In this document: positions 1 to 12,174 of the stretch, piece after piece
Layout of the letters: each line of letters starts with the position of its first letter
Position numbering within the stretch: the stretch's first letter is position 1
Assembly (NCBI GenBank): GCA_022376925.1
Contig: JAIOJX010000025.1
Location: 144,915,301-144,979,300, forward strand
DNA length: 64,000 nt
From: Tragulus kanchil
Taxonomy: Eukaryota; Chordata; Mammalia; Artiodactyla; Tragulidae
Direction: 5' to 3'
Notes under the pieces: model-generated
Told to the model about the DNA's origin: nothing
Databases searched by the model: none
The model's input: the letters and a program-made list of their open reading frames with translations, nothing else
Translations under genes and position numbers: made by a program

Positions 1-1459
1 TAAAAGGGGATTGGTTTTTTTCCCTTTGGGATGCTAAGCCTACAGTATTTTTAGGTCATCCTAAAATAACCCAGAAAAAGAAAAGTGTTAGTACATCCAC
101 CTGAAGTAGGATAGTTTCGTGTATACTAGCTGCAGTATTAACAGTTTCATCTGTAGAATGTTAGTTTTTTGTCTCCACTGCTACATGTTCATGCTACTGG
201 GAAACAATGTAGTGTTGTCATGGTTGTTTTCAAAAAGGCCAGGTTCTCCTTATTAGGCACATGTAAGGTTTAGGATGTGATTAGTAAACAGTGAGTTTTT
301 ATCATTCAGTAAGTTTTCTTATTCATAATTTAGTATGCACAAAATACTTTGCATAAATGTCTAGAAAGGAGAGAGTGATAGACATTATTGGTAAACAAAT
401 AGAAGAGTTCAGTGAGAAATCAGAGGTTTCTTCAAAGACCTGAAGAGGTCTGTGAATGAGTTAGGATTCATACTTTGTTTTTCATACAGTGAACAAGAAC
501 AAGTGGTTAGAAACCATAGAGTGAAGACACATCACATCATTTTATAAAATTTAAGTTCAAATTTAAAAATTTAGCCAATTTTAATTCTACAGTGCTTTCC
601 TTCCTAAATTTTGGTAATTTCCAAAATGATGCAGAATTGGAAAAATTAGCTTCAACAACCCTGCAGCTTGACTGTTTTCAATGACTGGGGGGTGGTGTTT
701 TTAAGGTCTAAACAAATTATAGAAATATTGTCAACTCCAAATATGGAAACAAAATGTGTTCGAATAATGGTTTGGAACCTAACCAAATACGTGCCCTAGC
801 ATGACTGCCAACTGATTGATGATATAGCTAGTGACCAGAGGTCTAGTATCTATATTCCAGCCGTGTTTCTGTCAGAGATTATCTGAATAAGCTCAAACAA
901 TTTTCTGTAACCAAATAAAATCTCATCAATGCAGTATTCTTACTAATTATCTGAGATTTCTTATAATAAATGGTCCTATTGTAGTGACGTCTTCCTTTAA
1001 CTACACTTAATGGATTTACTGAAATCTCTCTTGGGAACATTAATATAATGTAGCATTTTCAAAGAGAAACCATAGTTATGAAGAAACAGAGGAACTTTTG
1101 AAATGATGTTTTTAAGAATTACTTCTTTAAAAGGGGATTGGTTTTTTTCCTTGGTATGCTAAGCCTACAGTATTTTTAGGTCATCCTAAAATAACCCAGA
1201 AAAAGAAAAGTGTTAGTACATCCACCTGAAGTAGGATAGTTTCGTGTATACTAGCTGCAGTATTAACAGTTTCATCTGTAGAATGTTAGTTTTTTGTCTC
1301 CACTGCTACATGTTCATGCTACTGGGAAACAATGTAGTGTTGTCATGGTTGTTTTCAAAAAGGCCAGGTTCTCCTTATTAGGCACATGTAAGGTTTAGGA
1401 TGTGATTAGTAAACAGTGAGTTTTTATCATTCAGTAAGTTTTCTTATTCATAATTTAGT
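1..1459. repeat. Direct repeat pair (1-332 and 1128-1459), not extended
   Basis: Positions 1-332 recur at 1128-1459 (offset about 1125-1127). The two diverge abruptly after the shared run ending in 'cataatttagta', so 333-1127 has no partner in the window. The second copy lacks a few bases in the T/C run near 1147. The first copy may begin upstream of the window. Unlike the other duplications this one is separated by about 800 unmatched bases, so it may join two haplotypes or a chimeric piece. Confidence 0.9.
333..1127. other. AT-rich unannotated stretch
   Basis: I see no gene, repeat family or RNA here. It lies between the two copies of the 330-bp direct repeat and has no second copy in the window, which is unusual for this region. 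Confidence 0.5.
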
Positions 1460-2013
1460 AAGTTTCCTTATGCATCTTCCTGGAGGTTAAACATTTATTC
1501 ATTCATTTATGCTGTTTTCAGTGAGTATACTTGGTATGTGAATTTAACCTTATATAAAAACTATATTCTTTTCGCAAAATATGAGTTCAGGCCAGTTGGG
1601 GATACAAACCATAAATGAATAAACCAGCTGGAGAAAGAACAGGAAGAACATTCATAAAGTGATGAAATAATACTCAAAAAGGCAAAAGGCATGAGTGATT
1701 ATGAGGAGAAAGGAGATATAAGATACTTGATGAGATCCTCATTCCTTAGTTACTATTGCCATTCTTTATTTTTACTTTTTAACCAATAACATTTCCAAAA
1801 GGTATTATGTTAGATAGTATAAACACTGGATTTTTAAAAATTGCAGTGTTTCCTCACAGATAAGTTTATGAACTAATAGGATATTTTTACCCTAAGTGAG
1901 GCTTTCTTTCATAAATATGCTAATACTTGACCAGTAATGCTTTCATGTATTTATTGTAATGTAATTTCTTAGTTCTTAGCTTTTATTTAGAGTCACTCAA
2001 CTTAGGAATTCAT

Positions 2014-2224
2014 CATGGTGGCTTGATTGCTAAGTGGTGTCCAACTCATGTGCCTCCATAGACTGTACCCCACCAGGCTCTTCTCTCCAGTGGATTTCCC
2101 AGGCAAGAATGATGAAGTAGGTTGCCCTTTCCTTCTCCAAGAGATCTTCCAGACCCAGAGATAGAATCCTTGTCTCCTGTGCTACAAGCATTTTCTTTGC
2201 CAACTGAGTCACCATGTGGTACCC
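2014..2224 (-). mobile_element. Bov-A2 SINE, copy in first unit
   Basis: The reverse strand reads as a diverged Bov-A2. Landmarks on the plus strand are the '(t)ggtttagttgctaagt'-like start, 'gactgtaccccaccaggctc', 'ttcccaggcaagaat' and the 'caactgagtcacca' end. A 65-codon open frame on the minus strand lies inside it and is not a gene. Confidence 0.85.
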
Positions 2225-3179
2225 CAAATACTACTTATATTCTGATTGTGCTCAGCCATACATTCAAAATAGACCTATCGATTTACTGCTAAAAGCAAAT
2301 GTTTTATATTCAAGAGCACCTATTTTAAGTATCCTATTTTAGTTAGTCATCCTAAAATAACCCAGAAAAAGAAAAGTGTTAGTACATCCACCTGAAGTAG
2401 GATAGTTTCGTGTATACTAGCTGCAGTATTAACAGTTTCATCTGTAGAATGTTAGTTTTTTGTCTCCACTGCTACATGTTCATGCTACTGGGAAACAATG
2501 TAGTGTTGTCATGGTTGTTTTCAAAAAGGCCAGGTTCTCCTTATTAGGCACATGTAAGGTTTAGGATGTGATTAGTAAACAGTGAGTTTTTATCATTCAG
2601 TAAGTTTTCTTATTCATAATTTAGTAAGTTTCCTTATGCATCTTCCTGGAGGTTAAACATTTATTCATTCATTTATGCTGTTTTCAGTGAGTATACTTGG
2701 TATGTGAATTTAACCTTATATAAAAACTATATTCTTTTCGCAAAATATGAGTTCAGGCCAGTTGGGGATACAAACCATAAATGAATAAACCAGCTGGAGA
2801 AAGAACAGGAAGAACATTCATAAAGTGATGAAATAATACTCAAAAAGGCAAAAGGCATGAGTGATTATGAGGAGAAAGGAGATATAAGATACTTGATGAG
2901 ATCCTCATTCCTTAGTTACTATTGCCATTCTTTATTTTTACTTTTTAACCAATAACATTTCCAAAAGGTATTATGTTAGATAGTATAAACACTGGATTTT
3001 TAAAAATTGCAGTGTTTCCTCACAGATAAGTTTATGAACTAATAGGATATTTTTACCCTAAGTGAGGCTTTCTTTCATAAATATGCTAATACTTGACCAG
3101 TAATGCTTTCATGTATTTATTGTAATGTAATTTCTTAGTTCTTAGCTTTTATTTAGAGTCACTCAACTTAGGAATTCAT

Positions 3180-3390
3180 CATGGTGGCTTGATTGCTAAG
3201 TGGTGTCCAACTCATGTGCCTCCATAGACTGTACCCCACCAGGCTCTTCTCTCCAGTGGATTTCCCAGGCAAGAATGATGAAGTAGGTTGCCCTTTCCTT
3301 CTCCAAGAGATCTTCCAGACCCAGAGATAGAATCCTTGTCTCCTGTGCTACAAGCATTTTCTTTGCCAACTGAGTCACCATGTGGTACCC
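3180..3390 (-). mobile_element. Bov-A2 SINE, copy in second unit
   Basis: Identical to the element at 2014-2224, displaced by 1166 bases. It belongs to tandem duplication 1 and is not an independent insertion. Confidence 0.85.
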
Positions 3391-3499
3391 CAAATACTAC
3401 TTATATTCTGATTGTGCTCAGCCATACATTCAAAATAGACCTATCGATTTACTGCTAAAAGCAAATGTTTTATATTCAAGAGCACCTATTTTAAGTATC

Positions 3500-3910
3500 A
3501 GTAACATAAGTGAGATATTTGTGAAGTCTTACCTTAGTTGCTTGAGTTTCTTTAGTATTCAAGAAGAAAGAAGAAAATTTCTCATACAAAGTGATGCTAA
3601 TTCTTAGAGGATTCACCAGTATACAAAAGATAAAGAGAAAGCAAGAATATAAATTAATTAATTTTAAAAATATCTTAGGTTTTTTCTTAATTTCTCATAC
3701 TAGATATGCCCTGGGAGGTTGCTATAGGAAATGAAGTTGCTGTGATAGACTATAAATGTCAAATTTGTAAATAACTCATTAACCTAACAATGGAAGCTTT
3801 CATTTCTCTTTGATTGATATGTCACACAAGATAGATTATTGTTTTTGACTAATTGCATATGCTCTCTTGGCATTGTTGGGTACCCAAGAATTCTGTAAAA
3901 CTTATCCAAT
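3500..3910. other. Single-copy AT-rich stretch
   Basis: Nothing recognised. It separates tandem duplications 1 and 2. Confidence 0.5.
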
Positions 3911-3995
3911 TACCCCTACGTCATTCTTCAAATATTCCAGATGTTAGTAAATATAAAAATAGCATAACGGATTTTAAAAAGTATAGTCCGATGTA

Positions 3996-4193
3996 GGGCT
4001 TCCCTGGTGGCACAGATGTTAACGAATCTGCCCGAATTGCAGGAGACCTTGGATGAACCCCTGGAACAGAAAGATCCCCTTGAGAAGGGAATAACTACCA
4101 AGAAAGCATTCTTGCCTGGAGAATTCTATGACTTATGGGCTACAGTCCATGCAATCAAAGAGTCAGACACAACTGAGAGACTGACACTTTCAC
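3996..4193 (+). mobile_element. Bov-A2 SINE
   Basis: It starts with the canonical 'gggcttccctggtggc' head, followed by a tRNA-like region, 'gcattcttgcctggagaatt', 'gctacagtccatg' and 'gagtcagacacaactga', in the Bov-A2 order. It ends at a T-rich run near 4193. Confidence 0.9.
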
Positions 4194-4329
4194 TTTTTTT
4201 TCTTTTCACTTTTTATAGGCCCATATAGCACTCAATTTGGATTAAATATTTTGCCCCTGTGTTCTTTGTATGTTCATTCAATATTATAAAGTAACACCAT
4301 AAAAAGTGATTGGCAGATTTCAATATTAG

Positions 4330-5032
4330 CTTAAGTTTGTGAAATAGCTCAAATTCCTGGGCATTGAGTCGGTGATGCTGTCCAACCATCTCATCCTGTT
4401 TTCCCCTTCCCTTCTGTTTTGAAAGATTCCCAGCATCAAAGTCTTTTCCAATGAGGCAGCTCTTTGCATCAGGTGACCAAAGTATTGGAGCTTCAGTTTC
4501 AGCATTAATCCTTCCTGTGAATATTCAGAGTTGATTTCCTTTAGCATTGACTGATTTGATCTCCTTGCTGTCTGAGGGACTCTCATGAGTCTTTTCCAGC
4601 ACCACAGTTCAAAAGCGTAAATTCTTCGGTGCTCAGCCTTCTTTATGGTTCAACGCTCACATCTGTAAATAACTAGTGGAAAAAATCGTAGTGTTGACTA
4701 TACAATCTTTTGTAGGCAGAATGGTCTCGGCTTTTCAACACTCTAGCTTTTCATAGCTTTCCTTTCAAGAAGCAAGTGCCTTTTAGTTCATGGCTGCAGT
4801 CACTATCTGCAGTGATTTTAAAGCCCAGGAACATAAAATTTTTCACTATTTCCATTGTTTCCCCATCTATTTGCCATGAAGTGATGGGACCACATGCCAT
4901 GATATTAGTTTGTTTGAATGTTGAGCCTTAAGGTAACTTTTTCACTCTCCTCTTTCACCCTCATTGAGGTGTTCTTTAGTTCCTCTTCTCATTGTTGTAT
5001 CATCTGCAAATCTTTTAAGATGTGATACTTCT
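4330..5032 (-). mobile_element. BovB LINE 3' part (RT C-terminal region), first copy
   Basis: On the minus strand the sequence encodes the decayed C-terminal part of the BovB (RTE clade) polyprotein. Recognisable pieces are 'TARRSNQSMLKEI', 'LMLKLKLQYFGHLM', 'SLEKTLMLG' and 'RMRWLDSITDSM'. An 86-codon open frame at 4326-4586 is this relic. The copy is cut at the duplication junction near 5032. Confidence 0.93.
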
Positions 5033-5117
5033 TACCCCTACGTCATTCTTCAAATATTCCAGATGTTAGTAAATATAAAAATAGCATAACGGATTTTAAA
5101 AAGTATAGTCCGATGTA

Positions 5118-5315
5118 GGGCTTCCCTGGTGGCACAGATGTTAACGAATCTGCCCGAATTGCAGGAGACCTTGGATGAACCCCTGGAACAGAAAGATCCC
5201 CTTGAGAAGGGAATAACTACCAAGAAAGCATTCTTGCCTGGAGAATTCTATGACTTATGGGCTACAGTCCATGCAATCAAAGAGTCAGACACAACTGAGA
5301 GACTGACACTTTCAC
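5118..5315 (+). mobile_element. Bov-A2 SINE, duplicate of 3996-4193
   Basis: The same element displaced by 1122 bases within tandem duplication 2. Confidence 0.9.
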
Positions 5316-5451
5316 TTTTTTTTCTTTTCACTTTTTATAGGCCCATATAGCACTCAATTTGGATTAAATATTTTGCCCCTGTGTTCTTTGTATGTTCATT
5401 CAATATTATAAAGTAACACCATAAAAAGTGATTGGCAGATTTCAATATTAG

Positions 5452-6512
5452 CTTAAGTTTGTGAAATAGCTCAAATTCCTGGGCATTGAGTCGGTGATGC
5501 TGTCCAACCATCTCATCCTGTTTTCCCCTTCCCTTCTGTTTTGAAAGATTCCCAGCATCAAAGTCTTTTCCAATGAGGCAGCTCTTTGCATCAGGTGACC
5601 AAAGTATTGGAGCTTCAGTTTCAGCATTAATCCTTCCTGTGAATATTCAGAGTTGATTTCCTTTAGCATTGACTGATTTGATCTCCTTGCTGTCTGAGGG
5701 ACTCTCATGAGTCTTTTCCAGCACCACAGTTCAAAAGCGTAAATTCTTCGGTGCTCAGCCTTCTTTATGGTTCAACGCTCACATCTGTAAATAACTAGTG
5801 GAAAAAATCGTAGTGTTGACTATACAATCTTTTGTAGGCAGAATGGTCTCGGCTTTTCAACACTCTAGCTTTTCATAGCTTTCCTTTCAAGAAGCAAGTG
5901 CCTTTTAGTTCATGGCTGCAGTCACTATCTGCAGTGATTTTAAAGCCCAGGAACATAAAATTTTTCACTATTTCCATTGTTTCCCCATCTATTTGCCATG
6001 AAGTGATGGGACCACATGCCATGATATTAGTTTGTTTGAATGTTGAGCCTTAAGGTAACTTTTTCACTCTCCTCTTTCACCCTCATTGAGGTGTTCTTTA
6101 GTTCCTCTTCTCTTTTTGCCATTAGTATGGTATCATCTGCAAATCTGAAGTTGTTGATATTTCTCCCAGCAATCGTGATCCCATCTTGTGCTTCATCCAA
6201 CCTGGCATTTTGTATGATGTACTCTGCATAGAAGTTAAATAAGCAGAGTGACAATATACAGCCTTGACGTACTCCATTAATTTGAACCAATCAGTCGCTC
6301 CATGTCCGATTCTAACTATTGCTTCTTAATCTGCATGCAGGTTCCTCAGGAGGCAGATACGGTGTCTGGTATTTTCATCTTTTTGTAAGAATTTTCCTCC
6401 GTTTATTTTGATCCACACAGTCAAAGACTTTAGCGTTGTCAGTGAAGCAGAGGTAGATTTTTTTTTTTTCTCTAGAATTCTGTTTTTCTGTGATACAATG
6501 AATGTGATTCAA
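5452..6512 (-). mobile_element. BovB LINE 3' part with RT catalytic box, second and longer copy
   Basis: The minus strand continues the BovB reverse transcriptase: 'GVRQGCILSLCLFNFYAEYI', then 'AGRNINNFRFADDTILMAK' (the FADD form of the RT catalytic box), then 'EESEKVTLRLNIQ' and the C-terminal 'LQYFGHLM' region. It lies 1122 bases from the 4330 copy and extends past it to about 6512, where similarity fades at a T-run. The true element is probably about 1.06 kb, 5'-truncated and missing its 3' tip. It is inactive because of frame breaks. Confidence 0.93.
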
Positions 6513-6846
6513 AGTATAGAATATTTTCCCCAAAATCCAGAAAAAGATTTAAGGTGTCCTATGTTGGTACTCTATAGACTAGAGTAAGAGCACATAAACA
6601 GAAACTAAAAAAAGACTAAGAAAAACAATAAAGAAAATACAGTTAAGAAAGTAATAAGTGTAAAAATGCATATTACATAAGCTGATATTTGGCCACAAAA
6701 TTGACAGTAAGGATGTTATTCTAAGGATGAAAGTATCATAAAAATTGTATGTGTATATGTTTGAATATGTAACTGAGTTATTAAATATTACAGTCAAATG
6801 ATTAGATATTATTATGTATAATATGAATATCACATATATTAGTATA

Positions 6847-6888
<42 letters not shown>

Positions 6889-7300
6889 ATATGTTCCTTC
6901 CCTATACAGAAATACTTGCTTTAATTTATGAGCAGGTGACATCCTTTTTCAGCTTTGGAAAATGTGGGTTCCATTTTTGTGAATGGATTCCATTGTTGAG
7001 AACTGATTTCACTGTACCAGTTTAAAAAGATTTTCTTATATGGAATCAATTTATTTTACCAGTTTAAAAGAAGTTTTCCACTTCTGTTCGGCTCAGGATA
7101 TAATAAATCAGCTTGTCTTTAAATATAACGTCCATCTCAAATGTAAAATTTGCCTGTTCTCAGTCGTCTTCCACAGTCTGAACATTCATAGCGTTCATTC
7201 ATGTATAATCATGTCAAGGTTCTTAAGACTCCTTTTTTCTTTCTATTCTAAAAAGTAGTCTCCACATAGAGATATAGTGTGACCAATATACAGGTAGTTT
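6513..7300. other. AT-rich single-copy stretch
   Basis: Apart from the AT microsatellite at 6848-6893 I recognise nothing here. The short open frames look like chance. Confidence 0.5.
6848..6893. repeat. (AT)n microsatellite
   Basis: About 16 consecutive AT/TA dinucleotides followed by a mixed GTAT/TATA tail. Confidence 0.95.
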
Positions 7301-7304
7301 GACT

Positions 7305-7485
7305 ATCATCAGTGGTAACCACTAAAATTTATTGAGTTTGTCCAATGAATTGTGATGTTTCATTTTTTCCATTTTATAGATAAAGAATCTGGGAGTTACA
7401 AAGATTGAACGGTATGCCTGTGACCACATAACTAGTAAGCTTAAAAGCTGAGATTTCAATCGACATTTGACTTTGTTCAGAATAC
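7305..7485 (-). mobile_element. MIR SINE relic
   Basis: The plus strand shows the reversed MIR core 'ccattttatagataaagaa' followed by a diverged 'gaccacataactagtaagc', matching the reverse of the MIR core and tRNA-proximal part. It is old and diverged. Confidence 0.75.
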
Positions 7486-7578
7486 TAAACCATTATAATA
7501 CAGACATAGTATATCAGAATGTAAGCATCTTTGTCATTCTTTCGGTTCATGATGCATTTATGGTTAAGAAATCAAGTA

Positions 7579-9800
7579 CTGTAAAACTTTCCAAAATATG
7601 ATTTCTTTATGTGAAATATAAAACTGTGTTTCCTCAACCCTACATACACATGTACAATCCATATTTCAAAACTTAAATTAAGCCCAATTATGAGATCTTA
7701 AATTGAAGCCTCTCTTCACTTTTGAAAGTGAAGTCGAGAATAGTATTCATGATATCGAAATTTATATGTTTATAGCATGAAAGCATCCATAAAAACTGTG
7801 CTGTGTATCTTGACTGCTTTGTTTTTAGCTTTCCTCAAGATATTTGTGTTAAAATGTATCTTATATTTTATCTATTATTAGAATGACAGAACAAGTGTTT
7901 ATATAGTGAATTTATATTTTCTTGGAACACTTTTCACTAAATTATATAAATAAAAATATAGATGCAAGTTTGTTTTTATTAACAAAAGAAAATCTCAAAT
8001 GTCTTTTGAGGGCTTAATATGACACACTTAAACACATACCAATTAATTCACAAAATGTGCTGAGCAGAATATATTGTCACGTATTATTGGAAGACCTTAG
8101 ATTCCATATCACTTTTTCTAAGTTTATCAAATATATGGGCAAATATTTCAGGAATTTTACACATTTTAAGCTTTATTTTTCAGAAATGAAAATGTATTAC
8201 TGTTTTAGATTTTCTAAGTATGCATGAGGTATTATTACTAAGTAATGTACTAGCCTTCCCTTTAATTGACACTTGTGAACTTTATTTAGTTGGTACTTCA
8301 TAATACACAGGATTGAAAGTCTACTTTCATGAAATGCTCTAAGGAATGAAATGTCTTCATTACTAACAAGGTGTAATTAATTTTAAATTGTTTCCACTGC
8401 TGGCAAAATAAATTCAGACACTAGAATATACATTCCATAACTCCAGTAGTAAAGATTCCATAATGACACTGAAAGACTGTTACATAATCAAAACTGGAAT
8501 ATATAATATAAAGTTCAAATACATAAATGAATCATGCCCTTTTCTCAGCACTTATAAATAGAATCAAAATTTTACTATTTGAATCTCTCAGAAAATGAGT
8601 CATTTTGACTAGATGAATTCTCCATCTAAATTAGAATGTTTAAGCACTAGAACATTTAAGAAACATTTTAATCATTTTGGAAATATTTCTGTAAAACTTT
8701 CCAAAATATGATTACTTAATGTGAAATATAAAACTGTGTTTCCTCAACCCTACATACACATGTACAATCCATATTTCAAAACTTAAATTAAGCCCAATTA
8801 TGAGATCTTAAATTGAAGCCTCTCTTCACTTTTGAAAGTGAAGTCGAGAATAGTATTCATGATATCGAAATTTATATGTTTATAGCATGAAAGCATCCAT
8901 AAAAACTGTGCTGTGTATCTTGACTGCTTTGTTTTTAGCTTTCCTCAAGATATTTGTGTTAAAATGTATCTTATATTTTATCTATTATTAGAATGACAGA
9001 ACAAGTGTTTATATAGTGAATTTATATTTTCTTGGAACACTTTTCACTAAATTATATAAATAAAAATATAGATGCAAGTTTTTTTTTATTAACAAAAGAA
9101 AATCTCAAATGTCTTTTGAGGGCTTAATATGACACACTTAAACACATACCAATTAATTCACAAAATGTGCTGAGCAGAATATATTGTCACGTATTATTGG
9201 AAGACCTTAGATTCCATATCACTTTTTCTAAGTTTATCAAATATATGGGCAAATATTTCAGGAATTTTACACATTTTAAGCTTTATTTTTTCAGAAATGA
9301 AAATGTATTACTGTTTTAGATTTTCTAAGTATGCATGAGGTATTATTACTAAGTAATGTACTAGCCTTCCCTTTAATTGACACTTGTGAACTTTATTTAG
9401 TTGGTACTTCATAATACACAGGATTGAAAGTCTACTTTCATGAAATGCTCTAAGGAATGAAATGTCTTCATTACTAACAAGGTGTAATTAATTTTAAATT
9501 GTTTCCACTGCTGGCAAAATAAATTCAGACACTAGAATATACATTCCATAACTCCAGTAGTAAAGATTCCATAATGACACTGAAAGACTGTTACATAATC
9601 AAAACTGGAATATATAATATAAAGTTCAAATACATAAATGAATCATGCCCTTTTCTCAGCACTTATAAATAGAATCAAAATTTTACTATTTGAATCTCTC
9701 AGAAAATGAGTCATTTTGACTAGATGAATTCTCCATCTAAATTAGAATGTTTAAGCACTAGAACATTTAAGAAACATTTTAATCATTTTGGAAATATTTC
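7579..9800. repeat. Tandem duplication 3 (unit about 1110 bp)
   Basis: 7579-8688 is repeated as 8689-9800. The junction has the 8-base microhomology 'ctgtaaaa'. Seen differences include 'atttcttta' against 'attacttaa' near the start of the second copy, one G/T change in a T-run and one extra T. The unit is AT-rich and I recognise no element in it. Confidence 0.97.
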
Positions 9801-11749
9801 TGTAAATTCTTCTATACACTATATATTTTCTTAATCACACTTTCCTGTAGCAGAGCTAGCTCAACTTAAGTTGACTTTCTGTGATCTCTCTAGATTATCA
9901 TTATGTTTGTGGCTTTTGACCAGTCCTACATATATTTCATATTTAAACTCCTGGTTTCTAAGTAAGTGGTTTTTTTTGTTTTTTGTTTTTTGTTTTTTTT
10001 TTGCCATGAGACTATGGAAAACTAAGTGCCCAAAACTAAAAACATATATTCATTACAAACATTTATATTTCTAAATGAAACTTTGGCAACTCCCATGACA
10101 GTAGTCTGCTCTACACTTATTTGAATAATTATAAATTACTTGGATTTCATTGAATGAATGCATTTGTCATATTATTTAAAATAATCAAAGACTGAAGCTA
10201 GATCAGTATTGATATAGTAAACTACCTCACTTGCATCTATTCACTTTAAATTTAGGGATACTAGACTTATTAATATTTTTTAAAGTCACATAGCCTTGTC
10301 ATTCCGCTTTGTACCCCACTGTCATTATTTTACTTCAGTCCATTGATTTTCTATTCAGGGGGGTGGTAGCGGTGTTGTACACTATGCATTATAGTCACCT
10401 GAGCACGTGAAGATTCCAAAACGACCTCATCCTCCAGAGTTTCACCTGTTGAGAATTATTATGGTTGACTCACTTTTTCTGATGGAAGTGTGTCTTCCTG
10501 TGCATGTTTGGAGACTGAAATGTGGAAGATTGATTGAGCCTCCCAACATCACTTGCCTATCATTTTGCAGCAACTGATTCATGTCCCAACTTTATCTCAA
10601 CAGACTTCTCAACACTGCATAAATTAATTTAAATGTTTCCACTGCTGGCAAAATAAATTCAGACACTAGAATATACATTCCATAACTCCAGTAGTAAAGA
10701 TTCCATAATGACACTGAAAGACTGTTACATAATCAAAACTGGAATATATAATATAAAGTTCAAATACATAAATGAATCATGCCCTTTTCTCAGCACTTAT
10801 AAATAGAATCAAAATTTTACTATTTGAATCTCTCAGAAAATGAGTCATTTTGACTAGATGAATTCTCCATCTAAATTAGAATGTTTAAGCACTAGAACAT
10901 TTAAGAAACATTTTAATCATTTTGGAAATATTTCTGTAAATTCTTCTATACACTATATATTTTCTTAATCACACTTTCCTGTAGCAGAGCTAGCTCAACT
11001 TAAGTTGACTTTCTGTGATCTCTCTAGATTATCATTATGTTTGTGGCTTTTGACCAGTCCTACATATATTTCATATTTAAACTCCTGGTTTCTAAGTAAG
11101 TGGTTTTTTTTGTTTTTTGTTTTTTGTTTTTTTTTTGCCATGAGACTATGGAAAACTAAGTGCCCAAAACTAAAAACATATATTCATTACAAACATTTAT
11201 ATTTCTAAATGAAACTTTGGCAACTCCCATGACAGTAGTCTGCTCTACACTTATTTGAATAATTATAAATTACTTGGATTTCATTGAATGAATGCATTTG
11301 TCATATTATTTAAAATAATCAAAGACTGAAGCTAGATCAGTATTGATATAGTAAACTACCTCACTTGCATCTATTCACTTTAAATTTAGGGATACTAGAC
11401 TTATTAATATTTTTTAAAGTCACATAGCCTTGTCATTCCGCTTTGTACCCCACTGTCATTATTTTACTTCAGTCCATTGATTTTCTATTCAGGGGGGTGG
11501 TAGCGGTGTTGTACACTATGCATTATAGTCACCTGAGCACGTGAAGATTCCAAAACGACCTCATCCTCCAGAGTTTCACCTGTTGAGAATTATTATGGTT
11601 GACTCACTTTTTCTGATGGAAGTGTGTCTTCCTGTGCATGTTTGGAGACTGAAATGTGGAAGATTGATTGAGCCTCCCAACATCACTTGCCTATCATTTT
11701 GCAGCAACTGATTCATGTCCCAACTTTATCTCAACAGACTTCTCAACAC
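9484..11749. repeat. Tandem duplication 4 (unit about 1134 bp), chained to duplication 3
   Basis: 9484-10617 is repeated as 10618-11749. The start of the second unit is slightly garbled ('aaattaatttaaatg' against 'attaattttaaattg'). Its first 310 bases also occur at 8375-8690 because duplication 3 overlaps it, so that segment is present three times. A 67-codon open frame with a poly-T-coded Phe run occurs in both copies and is not a gene. Confidence 0.97.
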
Positions 11750-12067
11750 CTTCTTTTGCACTGTCAGTCTGTCCTCCACAAAGCTAACAGATAATTCTAA
11801 AACTCAAAATAATAACTTAAATCCTATAGTTTTTCTTGATTCCCCATTGCTTTTATGATGCACCATATGAGACCTATCATGAGAAATATGACCTCAATAT
11901 GTAGTCTGCATCATAAACAATGTTTTCGTAATTCATCTAGATTTATATGTAAATAAAATATTTAGATTCTAAAAAGTGTTAATTTAAGCTTAAGTTTTAA
12001 ATAATGGATTTTAAATATATAGAAAAGCTAAAATAATCCCCTGATAATGATCAGGACATTCTCATGT

Positions 12068-12174
12068 TCATGCTTAGTTGCTCAGTCATATCCAGTGCTT
12101 TGCCACCCCATGGACTGTAGCCTGCCATGTGCCTCTATCCTGAAAGCAAGAATACTGGACTGAGATGCCATTTT
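12068..12174 (-). mobile_element. Bov-A2/BovB-tail fragment
   Basis: Plus strand 'gcttagttgctcagtc', 'ccccatggactgtagcctgc' and 'aagcaagaatactgga' match the 3' half of Bov-A2 in reverse. The head is missing. Confidence 0.82.

Larger units (their letters stand above)
1181..3499. repeat. Tandem duplication 1 (unit about 1166 bp)
   Basis: 1181-2333 is repeated as 2347-3499, offset 1166. The 13 bases between the copies (2334-2346) look like a garbled version of the unit start near 1168-1180. Both copies carry the same Bov-A2 SINE. The second copy runs on into single-copy sequence after 3499. Confidence 0.97.
3911..6154. repeat. Tandem duplication 2 (unit about 1122 bp)
   Basis: 3911-5032 is repeated as 5033-6154. 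The junction shares 'tacccctacgtc'. The last 40 bases of the first unit (4991-5032) are a scrambled, shortened form of 6113-6154. Both share 'tatcatctgcaaatc', but in the first unit it is preceded by a deletion and followed by unrelated bases. The second copy continues correctly into BovB sequence. Confidence 0.97.
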
